Source: UBA4417 sp031550085
GTDB taxonomy: Bacteria; Bacteroidota; Bacteroidia; Bacteroidales; UBA4417
NCBI GenBank assembly: GCA_031550085.1
Contig: JAVBOY010000007.1
Span: forward strand, 1 to 64,000
DNA length: 64,000 nucleotides
Reading direction: 5' to 3'
The notes beneath the pieces are model-generated. The model did not search any database, was not told the DNA's origin, and was given only the letters and a program-made list of their open reading frames with translations. Each line of letters opens with the position of its first letter. Within the stretch, counting starts at the first letter, position 1. Of the stretch, positions 1-13,400 are shown one piece after another. Position numbers and translations under genes: made by a program.

Positions 1-3000
1 CCATTCGTCAAGTAATGAGGCGTAATCGTGATCGTACCGCTGATCGGGGCGGTCGTCGTATTCGTGCCTGCAAATGAAGCTATATCGCCTGTGCCACTGG
101 CTGCTAAGCCAATCGCTGTATTGTCGTTGGTCCAGGTATAAGAAGTAGCGACACCGCTGAAGGTAACCGCTGCCGTGTTGGCGCCGTTACAGACCGTTTG
201 ATCGGAGACCGCATCCACTTCCGGAGTCGGGTTCACCGTAATCACAAAACTTGTCGTAGCACCGGTGCAATCTACCCCATTCGTCAAGTAATGAGGCGTA
301 ATCGTGATCGTACCGCTGATCGGGGCGGTCGTCGTATTCGTGCCTGCAAATGAAGCTATAGTACCCGTGCCACTGGCTGCTAAGCCTATGGCCGGATTGT
401 CGTTGGTCCAGGTGTACGAAGTTGCTACCCCGCTGAAGGTAACCGATGCCGTGTTGGCGCCGTTACAGACCGTTTGGTCGGAGACAGCATCCACTTCCGG
501 AGTAGGGTTCACCGTAATCACAAAGCTCGTCGTAGCGCCGGTGCAATCTACACCATTCGTCAAGTAATGAGGCGTAATCGTGATCGTACCACTGATCGGG
601 GCGGTCGTCGTATTCGTGCCTGCAAATGAAGCTATATCGCCTGTGCCACTGGCTGCTAAGCCAATCGCTGTATTGTCGTTGGTCCAGGTATAAGAGGTAG
701 CGACACCGCTGAAGGTAACCGCTGCCGTGTTGGCGCCGTTACAGACCGTTTGATTCGATACAGTAGTTACAGAAGGGGAGGGATTTACAGTAATCGTAAA
801 AGTCCTTGATGTTCCACTACAAGCCGCACCAGCATTCGTATAACTCGGAATTACCGTAATTTTTGCAGTAATCGGCAATGTTGTTGAATTTGTAGCAAGG
901 AATGAAATATTACCGGTACCACTTGTTCCCAATCCGATTGCCGGATTATCATTTGTCCAATTGTATACTGTACCTAAAACGGTACCCGCAAATGTAACCG
1001 TTGTTGGATTATTGCCATTACATACTGTTTGGTCTTCAATCAAATCTACCGTTGGGGTTGGATTTACCGTAATGGTAAATGTTTGGGGCGTTCCGGTACA
1101 AGTTGTTCCTCCATTCGTATAACTCGGCGTTACCGTGATATTGGCAACAATGGGAGAACTTGTCGCATTAGCTGCCGTAAAAGAAATATTTCCGGTACCG
1201 CTGGCACCTAAACCAATGCTTGTATTATCATTTGTCCAATTATATACAGTACCGACAGTGGCTCCAGCAAAAGTAACCGTTGTCGGATTATTCCCGTTAC
1301 ATACGGTTTGGTTAGGCACTAAATTAACGGTAGGTGTCGGGTTTATCGTGATTACAAAACTTGTCGTAGCTCCAATACAATCTACACCATTTGTTAAATA
1401 ATGTGGAGTAACCGTAATCGTTCCACTGATCGGAGCGTTCGTCGTGTTCGTGCCTGCAAAAGAGGCAATATTACCCGTTCCACTGGCAACTAAACCAATG
1501 GCCGGATTGCTATTTGTCCAAGTATAGGAAGTAGCTACACCACTAAATGTTATTGCAGCCGTGTTTGAGCTATTGCAAACTGTTTGGTCTGCCACTACGT
1601 CAACCACCGGAGTCGGATTTACCGTAATTACAAAACTGGTCGTTGCACCCGTACAATCCACTCCATTCATCAAATAATGAGGAGTAACCGTGATTGTACC
1701 GCTGATCGGGGCAGTCGTTGTATTTGTTCCTGCAAAAGGTGGAATATTACCTGTACCTGTAGCAGCTAAACCAATGGCCGTATTTGTGTTTGTCCAGGTA
1801 TAAGAGGTGGCCACTCCCGTAAAAGTCACAATAGTAGTATTTATACCTTTACATATTGTTTGGTCAGCAACCGTTCCAACAGAGGGGGTTGGGATTACCG
1901 TTATCTTAAAGCTTCGCGTTGCAGCAGCGCATGTTGAACCTGCACTTGCCGATACGGTCAAGTTGGCAACAAGAGGAGTGTTGTTAGAATTGGTAGCAGC
2001 AAAAGAAATATTGCCGGTTCCGCTTGCACCCAAACCAATGGCCGTATTATCATTTGTCCAACTATATACGGTACCGGCAGCTAATCCGGTAAATGTAACC
2101 GTTGTCGGGTCGTTTCCATTACATACCGTTTGATCCGGGACAACATCTACTGTCGGATTCGGATCAATCGTAATCACAAAAGTTCTGGGAGTACCCACAC
2201 AAGTGACGCCACCGTTCGTATAACTTGGGGTTACCGTTATGTTTGCAGATATCGGTGTAGAACCCGTATTCGTAGCGGCAAAAGAAATATTGCCGGTTCC
2301 GCTCGCGCTCAAACCAATACTTGTATTATCGTTGGTCCATGTATAAACAGTACCTGAAGTAGCGCCGCTAAAATTAACAGTAGCAGGATTTGTACCGTTA
2401 CAAATCAATTGATCGGGAATAGCATCTACCGTGGGAGTAGGATTCACTCTAATCGTAAATGTACGCGGGGTTCCGGTACAAGTGAGATCTCCATTCTCAA
2501 TGCTAGGCGTTACAGTTATCGTAGCTACGATTGAGGCATTTGTCAAGTTAGTTGCCGTAAAGGAAATGTCTCCTGTACCACTTGCAGCAAGACCAATTGC
2601 CGTATTGTTATTGGTCCAATTAAATATTGTTCCTGCTGTTGGTCCGCTAAAGTTCACAGTGGTTGGATTATTCCCATTACAAACCGTCTGGTTGGATACT
2701 GTATTCACCGTTGGAGTTGGAAGCACAACGATTGTAAATGTTTTCGCCGAGCCGGTACAGGTTTTCCCTCCAAAAGTATAACTTGGGGTCACTGTGATCG
2801 TAGCGCTAATTGGAGAATCTGTAAAATTAGTAGCTGTAAACGCTGGTATACTACCCGTTCCTGATGCACCCAAACCAATCGTAGGATTGTCATTTGTCCA
2901 TGCATAAGAGGTAGCCGTACCGCTAAATGTAATCGTCGATGTATTATCTCCATTGCAGACAACAACATTTGAAACATTATTAACTGTTGCAGAGGGATTT

Positions 3001-6000
3001 ACAATAACCGTAAACGTTTTTGAGGACCCTTTACAGGTAGCTCCATTTGAGAAGTCAGGAGTAACTGTAATTGTCGCAATGACAGGTGTAGTACCTGTAT
3101 TTGTAGCCACAAAGGAGGCTATATTACCGGTACCACTTGCAGCCAAGCCTATGGAAGTATTGTTATTCGTCCAACTATAGGACGTTGCCACTCCTGTAAA
3201 CGTAATTGCTGTGGTGTTATCTCCATTACATACCGTTTGATTTGCAACGGAATTTACGGTTGCTGACGGATTCACCACAATGGTAAATGTTTGGGGAGTA
3301 CCTGCACAATCTACCCCATTATTGAGATAATGAGGAGTAACTGTAATGGTTGCCGTTACCGGAGAAGCCGTAACGTTGGTAGCAATAAAGGAAGGAATAG
3401 TTCCGGTACCCGTAGCTGCCAAGCCTATGGAAGGGGTATTATTAACCCAATCGTAAGAAGTAGCTACTCCGGTAAAAATAATTTCCGAAGTAGTTTCGCC
3501 ATTACATACCGATTGATCATCAACAAGATTGACCACTGGCGTTGGATTTACGGTGATGGTAAACGTTTTAGTAGTACCCAAACAATCTACCCCATTATTG
3601 AGATAATGCGGAGTAACCGTGATCGTAGCGCTAATTGGCGCATTCGTAGAGTTTGTCGCTGTAAAAGCTGCAATATCACCCGTTCCGCTGGCTACCAATC
3701 CGATAGCCGGATTGGAATTCACCCAGGTGTAAGATGTTGCTGTCCCACCAAATGTTACTGCAGTAGTATTCGATTCATTGCATACCGTTTGGTTGGCAAT
3801 TGTATTCACGGTAGGCCTTGGATTTACAGTAATGGTAAATGTCTCTGGATCTCCTGTACAGGTTGTTCCTCCGTTTGTATAACTAGGTGTTACCGTAATG
3901 TTGGCAATGATTGGAGTTGCCGTCGCATTTGTTGCCGCGAAAGAAATATTCCCGGTTCCGCTGGCAGCTAAACCGATGCTGGTATTACTATTCGTCCAGT
4001 TATATACGGTACCCGAAGTCGGACCGCTAAAAGTTACAGTCGTCGGATTCGTTCCATTACATACGGTCACGTTTTCTACCAAATCAACAACCGGAATCGG
4101 ATTTACGGTAATCGTGAAACTTGTCGTCGTACCGGGACAATCAACTCCATTTGTTAAATAATGAGGTGTCACTGTGATGGTTGCTGTAATTGGAGCGCTT
4201 GTTCCATTTGTAGCCGTAAAAGCTGCAATATTACCCGTTCCGCTGGCTGCTAATCCGATTGCCGGATTGCTGTTTGTCCAACTGAACGAAGTAGCCGTAC
4301 CGCTGAATGTCACTTGCGCAGTGGATGCTCCTTCACATATAACCTGATTCGCAACACTATTGACTGTCGACGTGGGATTTACGGTAATTGTAAATGTTGT
4401 TGGCACTCCCGTACAATCCAAACTATTATAAAGGTAATGGGGAGTTACTGTAATCGTTCCAGAGATGGGCGCATTCGTGCTATTTGTAGCCGTAAAGGCA
4501 GAAATATTGCCACTTCCACTAGCAGCTAAGCCAATGGCTGGATTGCTGTTGGTCCATGTATACGATGTTGCATTACCACCAAATGTGATTGCAGACGTAT
4601 TTGAACCTTTACATATAGTTTGATCGGCAACAGGATCCACTGTTGGAGTCGGATTCACCGTAATTTTGAATGTCCGTGAAGTCCCTGTACAAGTTATATC
4701 TTCATTGGTATAACTTGGCGTTACCGTGATATTCGCAACGATGGGCGAGCTTGTTGCATTAACAGCTGCAAAAGAAATGTCACCTGTACCACTGGCGCCT
4801 AGACCGATACTTGTATTATCATTCGTCCAGCTATATGTCGTACCTGAAGTAGCTCCACTAAATGCTACAGTTGTCGGATTATTTCCGTTACATATAGTCA
4901 GGTCTGTTAAAGGATTAACGGTCGGTATCGGATTTACCGTGATGGTGAAGCTTGTTTTACTACCCGCACAATCCACGCCATTCGTCAAATAATGAGGTAT
5001 TACCGTGATCATACCGCTGATCGGAGCGTTCGTTCCATTCGTCCCTGCAAAAGAAGGAATATTACCGGTTCCGCTGGCTGCTAACCCAATTAAAGGATTG
5101 CTGTTTGTCCATGTGAATGAAGTGGCTGTACCACTGAATATCACTGCATTTGTAGATGATCCGCTACATACCACTTGATTTTCAACGGTAGCCACCGTTG
5201 GAGTGGGATTCACCGTAATTATAAATGTTTTAGGTGTACCGGGGCAATCCGCACCTCCATTGTCATAGAGAGGAGTTACCGTAATCGTACCGCTAATCGG
5301 TGCCGTTGTGGCATTTGTACCAACAAAGACCGGGATATTACCGGTTCCGTTGGCTGCCAAACCGATGGCCGGATTGCTGTTTGTCCATGTGTATGATGTC
5401 GCCGTACCTGAAAAAGTTACGGCTGTTGTGAGCGAAGCATTACATACCGTTTGGTCGGCGATTGTATTTACACTTGGCCCCGGGTTTACGGTAATGGTAA
5501 ACGTCCTTGGATTTCCTGTACAGGTTCTTCCTCCATTCGTATAACTGGGTGTTACCGTGATATTGGCAACAATAGGAGAACTTGTCGAATTAGCTGCTGT
5601 AAAAGAAATATTTCCGGTACCGCTGGCGCCCAAGCCAATGCTTGTATTATCATTTGTCCAATTAAATACTGTACCGGCAGTAGCTCCACTAAAACTCACT
5701 GTCGTCGGATTGTTTCCGTTACAAACGGTTTGATTTGCCACAAGGTCAACCGTAGGTGTTGGATTTACTGTGACCGCAAAAGTTATTGCTGTTCCCGGGC
5801 AATCCACACCATTCGTCAAATAATGGGGAGTTACCGTGATGGTTCCGCTAATCGGTGCATTGGTTCCATTTGTGCCCGTAAAGGCCGGAATCGTTCCGGT
5901 ACCACTGGCACCCAATCCGATTGCGGTATTGCTGTTCGTCCAGGTAAATGATGTAGCTGTACCGCTGAATGTCACTGCAGTAGTAGCTGACCCGTTGCAT

Positions 6001-7430
6001 ACCGTTTGGTCGCCAACAGCATTCACTGTTGGAGTCGGATTTACAGTAATCGTAAAGGATGTTGGAGTACCCAGACAATCTACCTCATTGTAAAAATAAT
6101 GAGGGGTTACGGTAATGGTTCCGCTAATCGGTGCTGAAGATGCATTCGTTGCTGTAAAGGGCAAAATATCCCCTGTTCCGCTGTTGCTCAAACCGATCGC
6201 CGGATTCGTATTTACCCATGAATAGTGTGTTGCATTACCTCCAAATAGGACTGCCGCTGTATTCGATCCATTACATACCGTTTGATCTGCCACCGGATTT
6301 ACGGTTGGCGTCGGATTTACCGTAATCTTAAATGTTCTTGGTGTACCCGCACAAGTTGTTCCTGCATTGGTATAGCTAGGCGTTACCGTAATATTGGCCA
6401 CGATAGGTGTTTCCACTATATTCTTCGCTGCAAAAATGATAGTCCCCGTTCCACTGGCAGCTAGACCAATGTTTGTGTTATCATTCGTCCAGTTATATAC
6501 CGTACCCACTGTCGGGCTACTAAAAATAACCGTAGTGGGGTTATTCCCATTGCACACGGTTTGATCGGCAACAAAATTCACTGTCGGAGCCGGATTTACC
6601 GTAATTGTGAAATTCGTCGGAGCTCCTACGCAATCTACTCCATTTGTCAAATAATGGGGTGTTACGGTTATAATGGCACTGATCGGTAGATTGGTTGCAT
6701 TGGTTGCCGTGAATGACAGAATGTCTCCTGTACCATTTGCAGCCAGTCCAATAGAAGGATTGCTATTTACCCACATAAATGAAGTTGCGGTACCACTGAA
6801 GCTTATTGCTGCCGTGGATGTACCGCTACATACTACTTGATTTGAAACGGTATTAACCGTAGGCGTGGGATTCACTGTGATCGTAAAAGTAGTAGGAGTT
6901 CCTAAACAATCTACACTATAGTACAAATAATGAGGTGTTACTGTAATGGTTGCTGTAATTGGCGCATTGGTAGCATTGGTAGCCGCAAAAGCGGGAATAT
7001 TCCCCGTTCCGCTGGCACCCAAACCGATGGCCGGGTTGCTGTTTGTCCAAGTATAGGAAGTTGCCAATCCACTAAATGTAACCGCAGATGTATTTGAACC
7101 AACACATACGGTTTGATCTGCAACATCATTCACTGTTGGAATGGGATTTACGGTAATCGTAAAACTGATCGGAATACCGACGCAAGTCAGATTGCCTTCC
7201 ACATTATTATAAGGTGTTACGGTAATGGTTGCCGTAATCGGGGATGTTGTCGTATTCGTAGAAGTAAACGCAGAAATATCCCCTGTGCCGCTCGCTGGTA
7301 ATCCAATGGCCGTATTTGAGTTTACCCACTCATAGGTATCGGCCGTTCCACCAAAGAGTACCTGTCCCGCTTCAGTACCGGCACAAACAGTCATGTTCGG
7401 GCGCGAATCCACTGTTGGAGTCGGAATTAC
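1..7430 (-). repeat. Tandem array of ~27 PKD-like repeat units (~276 bp each)
   Basis: Coding repeats within the giant adhesin gene. The unit length is 276 bp (92 codons) for the copies starting at 1, 277 and 553, and about 273-282 bp for the rest. Two subtypes alternate: one with the motif TPHYLTNG (H) and one with TPSYTN (S). From about 3044 to 7196 the order is largely S-H-H repeated, with S units near 3868, 4702, 5530 and 6363, a super-period of about 830 bp. Some units (near 1939, 5255, 7196) deviate. The copies at 1 and 553 match almost perfectly over ~210 bp, which points to recent duplication at the C-terminal side. Confidence 0.9.
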
Positions 7431-10400
7431 CTGAACATATACCGAATCGTATTCACTGCATTTGTAAATATTTGTCGCTTTGATGTAGTACATCCTTTCT
7501 ACATCCACCAAACTATTTGTGATTGAAGTCGTATACTGCCTGTTACTATAAAACGATACCGTGTCGATATTAAGACTACCCGGATAAACGATGGCTGTGT
7601 GCAAATCAACAGAAGTTCCTTGGCAGATATTTATGGTATCCTTGGTAATCAAAGTAACCGGAAGTAAGCAAGCCCGTTCGGCCACAAAAATATTAACAAC
7701 CGCCGTATCGCATTTCCCCGGAGGGCTAGCACACAAAATGTAAGTAAAGTAATCCGTTCCGGAAAACTGTACATCCGGCAAATATTCAAAGGTACCATTT
7801 GACTGGTTAAGAGTCAAGCTCCCGTGTTCTGTGGTTTTCAATACCGTAACCGTCGTAACGGCACCACTGGGGTAAACATCGTTTCCAAGAACGGCTTTTG
7901 ATGGCACGGTAAGACGCAACGTATCGTATTTGAGCATGGAATAAGCATCTACCACCGCAATAACGGATGACGTGTAATGAGAGTCATCATAAACGTTGAT
8001 GAATACATTGGCTGTAGCACAAGCTCCCGATTGATCACAGACACTATACTTGAATATATCCGTTCCCAAAAAGTCAGGATCCGGTGTATAATTAAAGGTA
8101 CCATCGGGATTTTGAGTCAAAGTACCTCTCAATGGGTTTGAAACAATGGTAGGTTTCGAAAGAGGGCCTTCTTCCGGATCAAGATCGTTTTCTCTTACTT
8201 CAAAATTCAACAAAGAAGTTCCTTTTTTCAAGGAATAAGTATCATCCATGGCAGCCGGAGGATTATTCACGGTATTGTTTACATCCAAAACCGTAATATA
8301 AAGCCATGCTTTTTCCGTAAGGCCGCATTGATTTCTTACGGTGTACTGGATGCTGTCTTTCCCAACAAAATCAGAATTCGGTGTGTAACTGAATTCCCCA
8401 TTAGGAGAATAAATAACAAGATATCCATTGGGTGTCATTTGGCTTGAAGTAGCCAAGAATATTTTTTTCAATTGCAATACATAATCATCGTATAAGAGAT
8501 TGCCTTTTACAGTTTTGTTTTTATAGGTATACACCCGGTTATCCAATGATTGAATAAAATCAATGTCTTTGTGAATGGTAATCCCGTCATAGCTGGTCAT
8601 GCAAGAAAGCCCATCCGTTACTTGGATGGAATAGGAGCCCAATCCTAAATTTGGAATTGTAACCAGGCCGGGACTTACAGGAACAGTCGTCTTTCCGCCA
8701 TCAAGGCTGTAACGCAATTGAGGTGTTCCGGAAACTTTGATTTGGATAGAACCTCCTGACGTACCGCTACAAGTGGCATTTTGCACAGCTTGTAAATTGA
8801 TGACCGGATTGCTTGCCCCTTTCACCCGAATGGTATCAGATGTTTCGCATCCATTTGCATCTTTCACATAAATTCGATGCAAACCCGGTGCCAATGCCAA
8901 CGTATCCGTAGCACCACTTAACATCGGTACCCAACCTTGTCCATTTACGCGATAAAAATATCCCGGTGCTCCGCCGGAAGCAGTCACTTTCACCAAAGCA
9001 TCGGTAGTACAACCAGGTTGACGCTCCTGTATAAGGGTTTCAGTAATTCCGGAAGTAGCTTTTACTTGGAAGGCCCCTGTGGTTGTGGAACAACCAACAG
9101 CATCGAGTACTGTGATTACATAAGTGCCCGGGGCAAAGTTTGCTCCTAATATTCCGTTGGACGGAACAGGGAAATAACTTCCTGTATTATTGATCTGGTA
9201 TTGATACGGAGCCGTTCCGCCGTTCACCACCAACTTGATTGATCCGTTGGTCGAAGAACAACTGGAAGCATTAGTCGTGCTTGCCGTAGCATAAATTCCA
9301 CTGTTAGCCACCATAAGATCAACAGGTTCGCTAATGGAAGCCGCACATCCCGTCTGGATCCGGTCCCGGATATATACATTATAAGTGCCGGCGCCTAAAT
9401 TATTGATCACACCCGATGCTGGCAAGTTTGCATAGGTTGAACCATTGTCCAGACTGTATTCGTAGCTGGAACTTCCACCCAGCATCGTTAATTTGATACT
9501 GCCTGCCGTCGTGCCACAGTTTGGTTGTGTAACCACGGCAATGGTCCCGATTTGCGGCATTTTATTTACATTCACCTGAAAATCAATCGCATCCAATGAT
9601 TGACAGCCCGATACATCACTGGTGGCCACTGCACGATAAGCTGTTGTATCCCAGGGTTCCACATAAAATGGTTGGGTCGTAGTTAACAAGGTATAATTTC
9701 CCCCGGCTTCTTTCTTATAAATTGAAATGGTACTGCCCACATTGGCTGTCTCCTGGAAGAAATGGGTTAACTCGATTCGTGTTCCTCTGCAGATGGTTGT
9801 ATCCGCTGGTCCCGTCAGTTTTACAACCGGGCGCGGGTTTACCGTTACGGTGAAATAAGCCCGGTCCAACTGCATCGGAGGATCTGTTTTGGTTACATAC
9901 TGCGTCCAAACCGTATATTCTCCGCCTTTCCACCAAACAATCCGGGCAATATTTTCATTCGTATAATTTGCTGCCGTCGATCCGGGCAACGGGATACGTG
10001 TAGGTGTCGCCCCTGTAAGCCCATCCGGAATAATGACATTCCAGGCATAGGTTTCCATATTTTCCGCTGTCGTGTAATAAGTTGTATCAAACTGGCACAA
10101 CTCATCCGTACCCAAAAGGGGTGCAATCGGGAAATCTACCGTATCGCAAAGTGAGGCTCCGGTTACGCGGACCATCAACTGTTTTCCTAATTCTTCGGGA
10201 ACATCATTCAAACTGACGACAAACGTGCCACCTTGCGGCACATTCTCCGTAATATAGGTAAAACTTTTTAAAAGTACATCCGGAGCATCAATCGAAGTGG
10301 ATGAATTCCGATCCGAATAAAAATCGATTTTCAACGAATGCCCGGCATAAAAGTCGGTTTCCGCTTTGACCTTAATATCTCCCGACCAAAAACCGTTACT

Positions 10401-13400
10401 GTTTGTGCCCACAATTGAGTCGGCCAAACTGAATTGGAACCGTTCGACATCTAACGTAGGATAAACTCCTCCTCTGGTTGAATTAAAAGTACATCGCTGG
10501 CTATCGCATTCAATGGAATCGGAAAAGACCACTTCCGCGTAGAAATAATAACTGTCGCAAGGAGCATTCCGGGTACGGAACTGAAGTTCGGCAACCATGG
10601 AATCGCCCGGCATGATTCCGGAAATAACGGGCATCACCAACTCCAATCCAAATTCGTCCGGGTTAAAATAAATGGCATCCCTGTCACGGACATTCCGGAT
10701 GGGATTGTAACTGTTGGGAATAACCTCCAACCCGGCAGGAACCAAAATTTGGAAAGTTTCTTTGGTCGAATCGGTTTCCAATTGACCGGTAACCAAGGCG
10801 GTCAAATGCCAGGTAACAATATCCCCCGTCGCATTGGTGACCGGGCTGGCCGGCGTAAATTTAGAAAAGATATGATAACGGTTCATCACCGAGGTATCTT
10901 GTTTGGTATCAAAATCCTCGGTTTCAACTGTTTGTTCAGGCAACGGATCACCGCAGAAAGAGGATCCGAACAAATTGATGGCCAGGTTTGTGCCCGTATA
11001 AAAATCGCAAGCTGCCGATACATTCATCCGGACCAGTAAGGAATCACCGGCTGCCAAACTACCCGGTATCGCCCAAGTTGTCCCTATCGGATTGCGTAAG
11101 GTTTCCGTAATCGGAGTCCAAGTCCCTGTTTCGTAGGGGTATTGCATTTCGGCTGTTTTGATGGTCAAGCCGGTTGCATTCAAATCATGCAGACGGACTG
11201 ACATATTGTGAAGCGAACCCAAACTGGATGCCTTCACTTTTACTTCATATACCGTATCTAGGCACATATCCTGAGGCAACACCGGTTGAGTAACCAATTC
11301 CAACTGCATTTCGGTGGGATACGGCAAGATGTCCAATTCTATGGTATCGGAAACATACGGGCAAGATCCCCCGTTATTGGCTCTTACAAACAATTTGATT
11401 CTTTTTCCGGCTTCCGAGGGTTCCGGGTTGTATTGTACATTGGGTTCCAACGGATTGGGAATGTATTGTGACGGAGCGCCTATAGGAGTTAAAACTCCCC
11501 TCGAATCGTACCATCCCACCCAGATAACACCTCCGGTGGTTTCAGCATTCAAACTGATAAACTGGTTGTGACAAAGTTCTTTCGGGTCATTGGTTGCAAT
11601 ATGAACGGTAGGCATTTCATTTACCTTTAATACCACCGCTTTCCGTTCGTTCACTTTGCTTTCACAATAATTCTCTCCTTCTACCGAAACATAATAGGTG
11701 GTGGTAGTGGTGACGGCAGTCGTGAGTATCCCCAGATTATAATTCGGGCCTATATATAAAGGTGTCGTCGCCGTTTGGCTGTCATACCATTTGAAAACCG
11801 GATTGGTAACTCCGGATGCCGACGCCTTCAGAACAGCAAGCGAATCCGTACAGATGGTTACATCCGAGGCTGTAATCAAGGCGGCCGAAGCATTCGGCCT
11901 GATATTAATGGTAATTGACTTCAGCTCACTATAACATTCATAGCCCGGCATAAACGCCCGCATGTAATAAGTTGTCTGGGCAGTCGGGGTCACGACCGGC
12001 GCTATTTCCTGCGTCCCTGCGGCATCACTGTAAAAAGTGACCGTACTTCCCGTGGAAGGTGTCATCCCGTTTATAAAATTATTCAGGTTGACGCTCTCTC
12101 CCAAGCAAATAGTATTGCCTGCTGGATTGACCGTAAATGAAGGCGGATTGGTAATTACAATGCTGAATGCCCAATAACAGACCGAATAGAAACTGCTGGG
12201 AACTGCATAAAAGACCACACCCGGCGTAATCGGGAAACCCGTTTGAGCGGTATATTCGATGGCATTCACCGGGGGTTTCCCGGTTTCCTCATCAATCGAA
12301 TTGTAATACCGGGTCCCTTGTTGGAAGTTTCGGTCCACCGCTTCGTAAGGAACGGTCGTTCCTGCTTTACAAATCACAATGGGGCGGATATCCGGGATCA
12401 CCTGGCCTTCACAGGTATTGCCCACATTGATTTCAATGCGTGGCGGCGTTAAAATGGGAACACCACTGCAAGCTCCTTCCTGGAAGCCGTAAATAAAATT
12501 CCAACCTTCAAACGGAATACCCGTGGTATGGCCCGTCCCGCTGGTAGAACCATCGATCACCACCTCAGGAGTACACGAATGCGGTGTGACCAGAACGGAA
12601 CAATCATCCGTCACCCGCAACTCAAAATGCAAAGAAGCATAGACATGGTTCGCCGGGTACTGCAACGTACTCATCGGAATATTTCCCACATTCCACAACA
12701 AGGTTCCCGATGCGCCCGCTGTTCGATTAAAAACCAAATTCCCTTCCGGAATTCCGTCGTAGGTGGTTGTAGCCCCTAAGTATTCCGTGACATAGGGAAC
12801 CGGTAGCTCCACGACCAGATTATCGATCCCTTCCGGCCCTTTGTTCCGGATATAAAGATCGTAAGAAATTTTGGCGCCCGGCCCCACGGTATACTGTCCG
12901 CCCACCGGATTGATCGGATTCCCGTCTTTATCCTCCACATTGATAATGACATTTTCCGCTTCCGGCTCGGGAATATATGCATCAATCCCGACCACGATAC
13001 AATAGATAATATAGGTATCCTGGGTGGAACTGTATTTAAAAATGGTCGATGTCTGGTTGTTGGTAATGTATTGTTTGGATACATTATTGATATTAAAAAC
13101 AGCAACATCCATCCCGTTATTATTCACCAAATTGGGATTGCGAGGATTTCCCCCGGTCAAGATGGAACAATTGAAAAAGTTATCTACCGAATTCCCTGAG
13201 TGGGACAAATCGTCAAATGCCCCGGTATTCCGGTTTCGCATTTGAAAGCGATCCCCCGGAATCGTCCGGTCCCCCTCGCCGGCCATCAGACCGAGTTTCA
13301 CATTGACGTCCCCTTCCTGTACGGCATGGAAACCGGTTACCGGAAGGTCCTGGGAAGCTGAAACACTTCCGGCCACATAAGCATGCCCGTCGAAAACCAC

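Noticed and set aside
304..7301. Many plus-strand open frames of 60-226 codons over the adhesin repeats
   Set aside because: They run antisense to the long minus-strand frame, recur with the 276-bp period and encode low-information sequence; they are shadows of the repeats.
1..7430. CRISPR array
   Set aside because: The repeat unit is ~276 bp, coding and degenerate, with no short direct repeats and spacers, and no cas genes.
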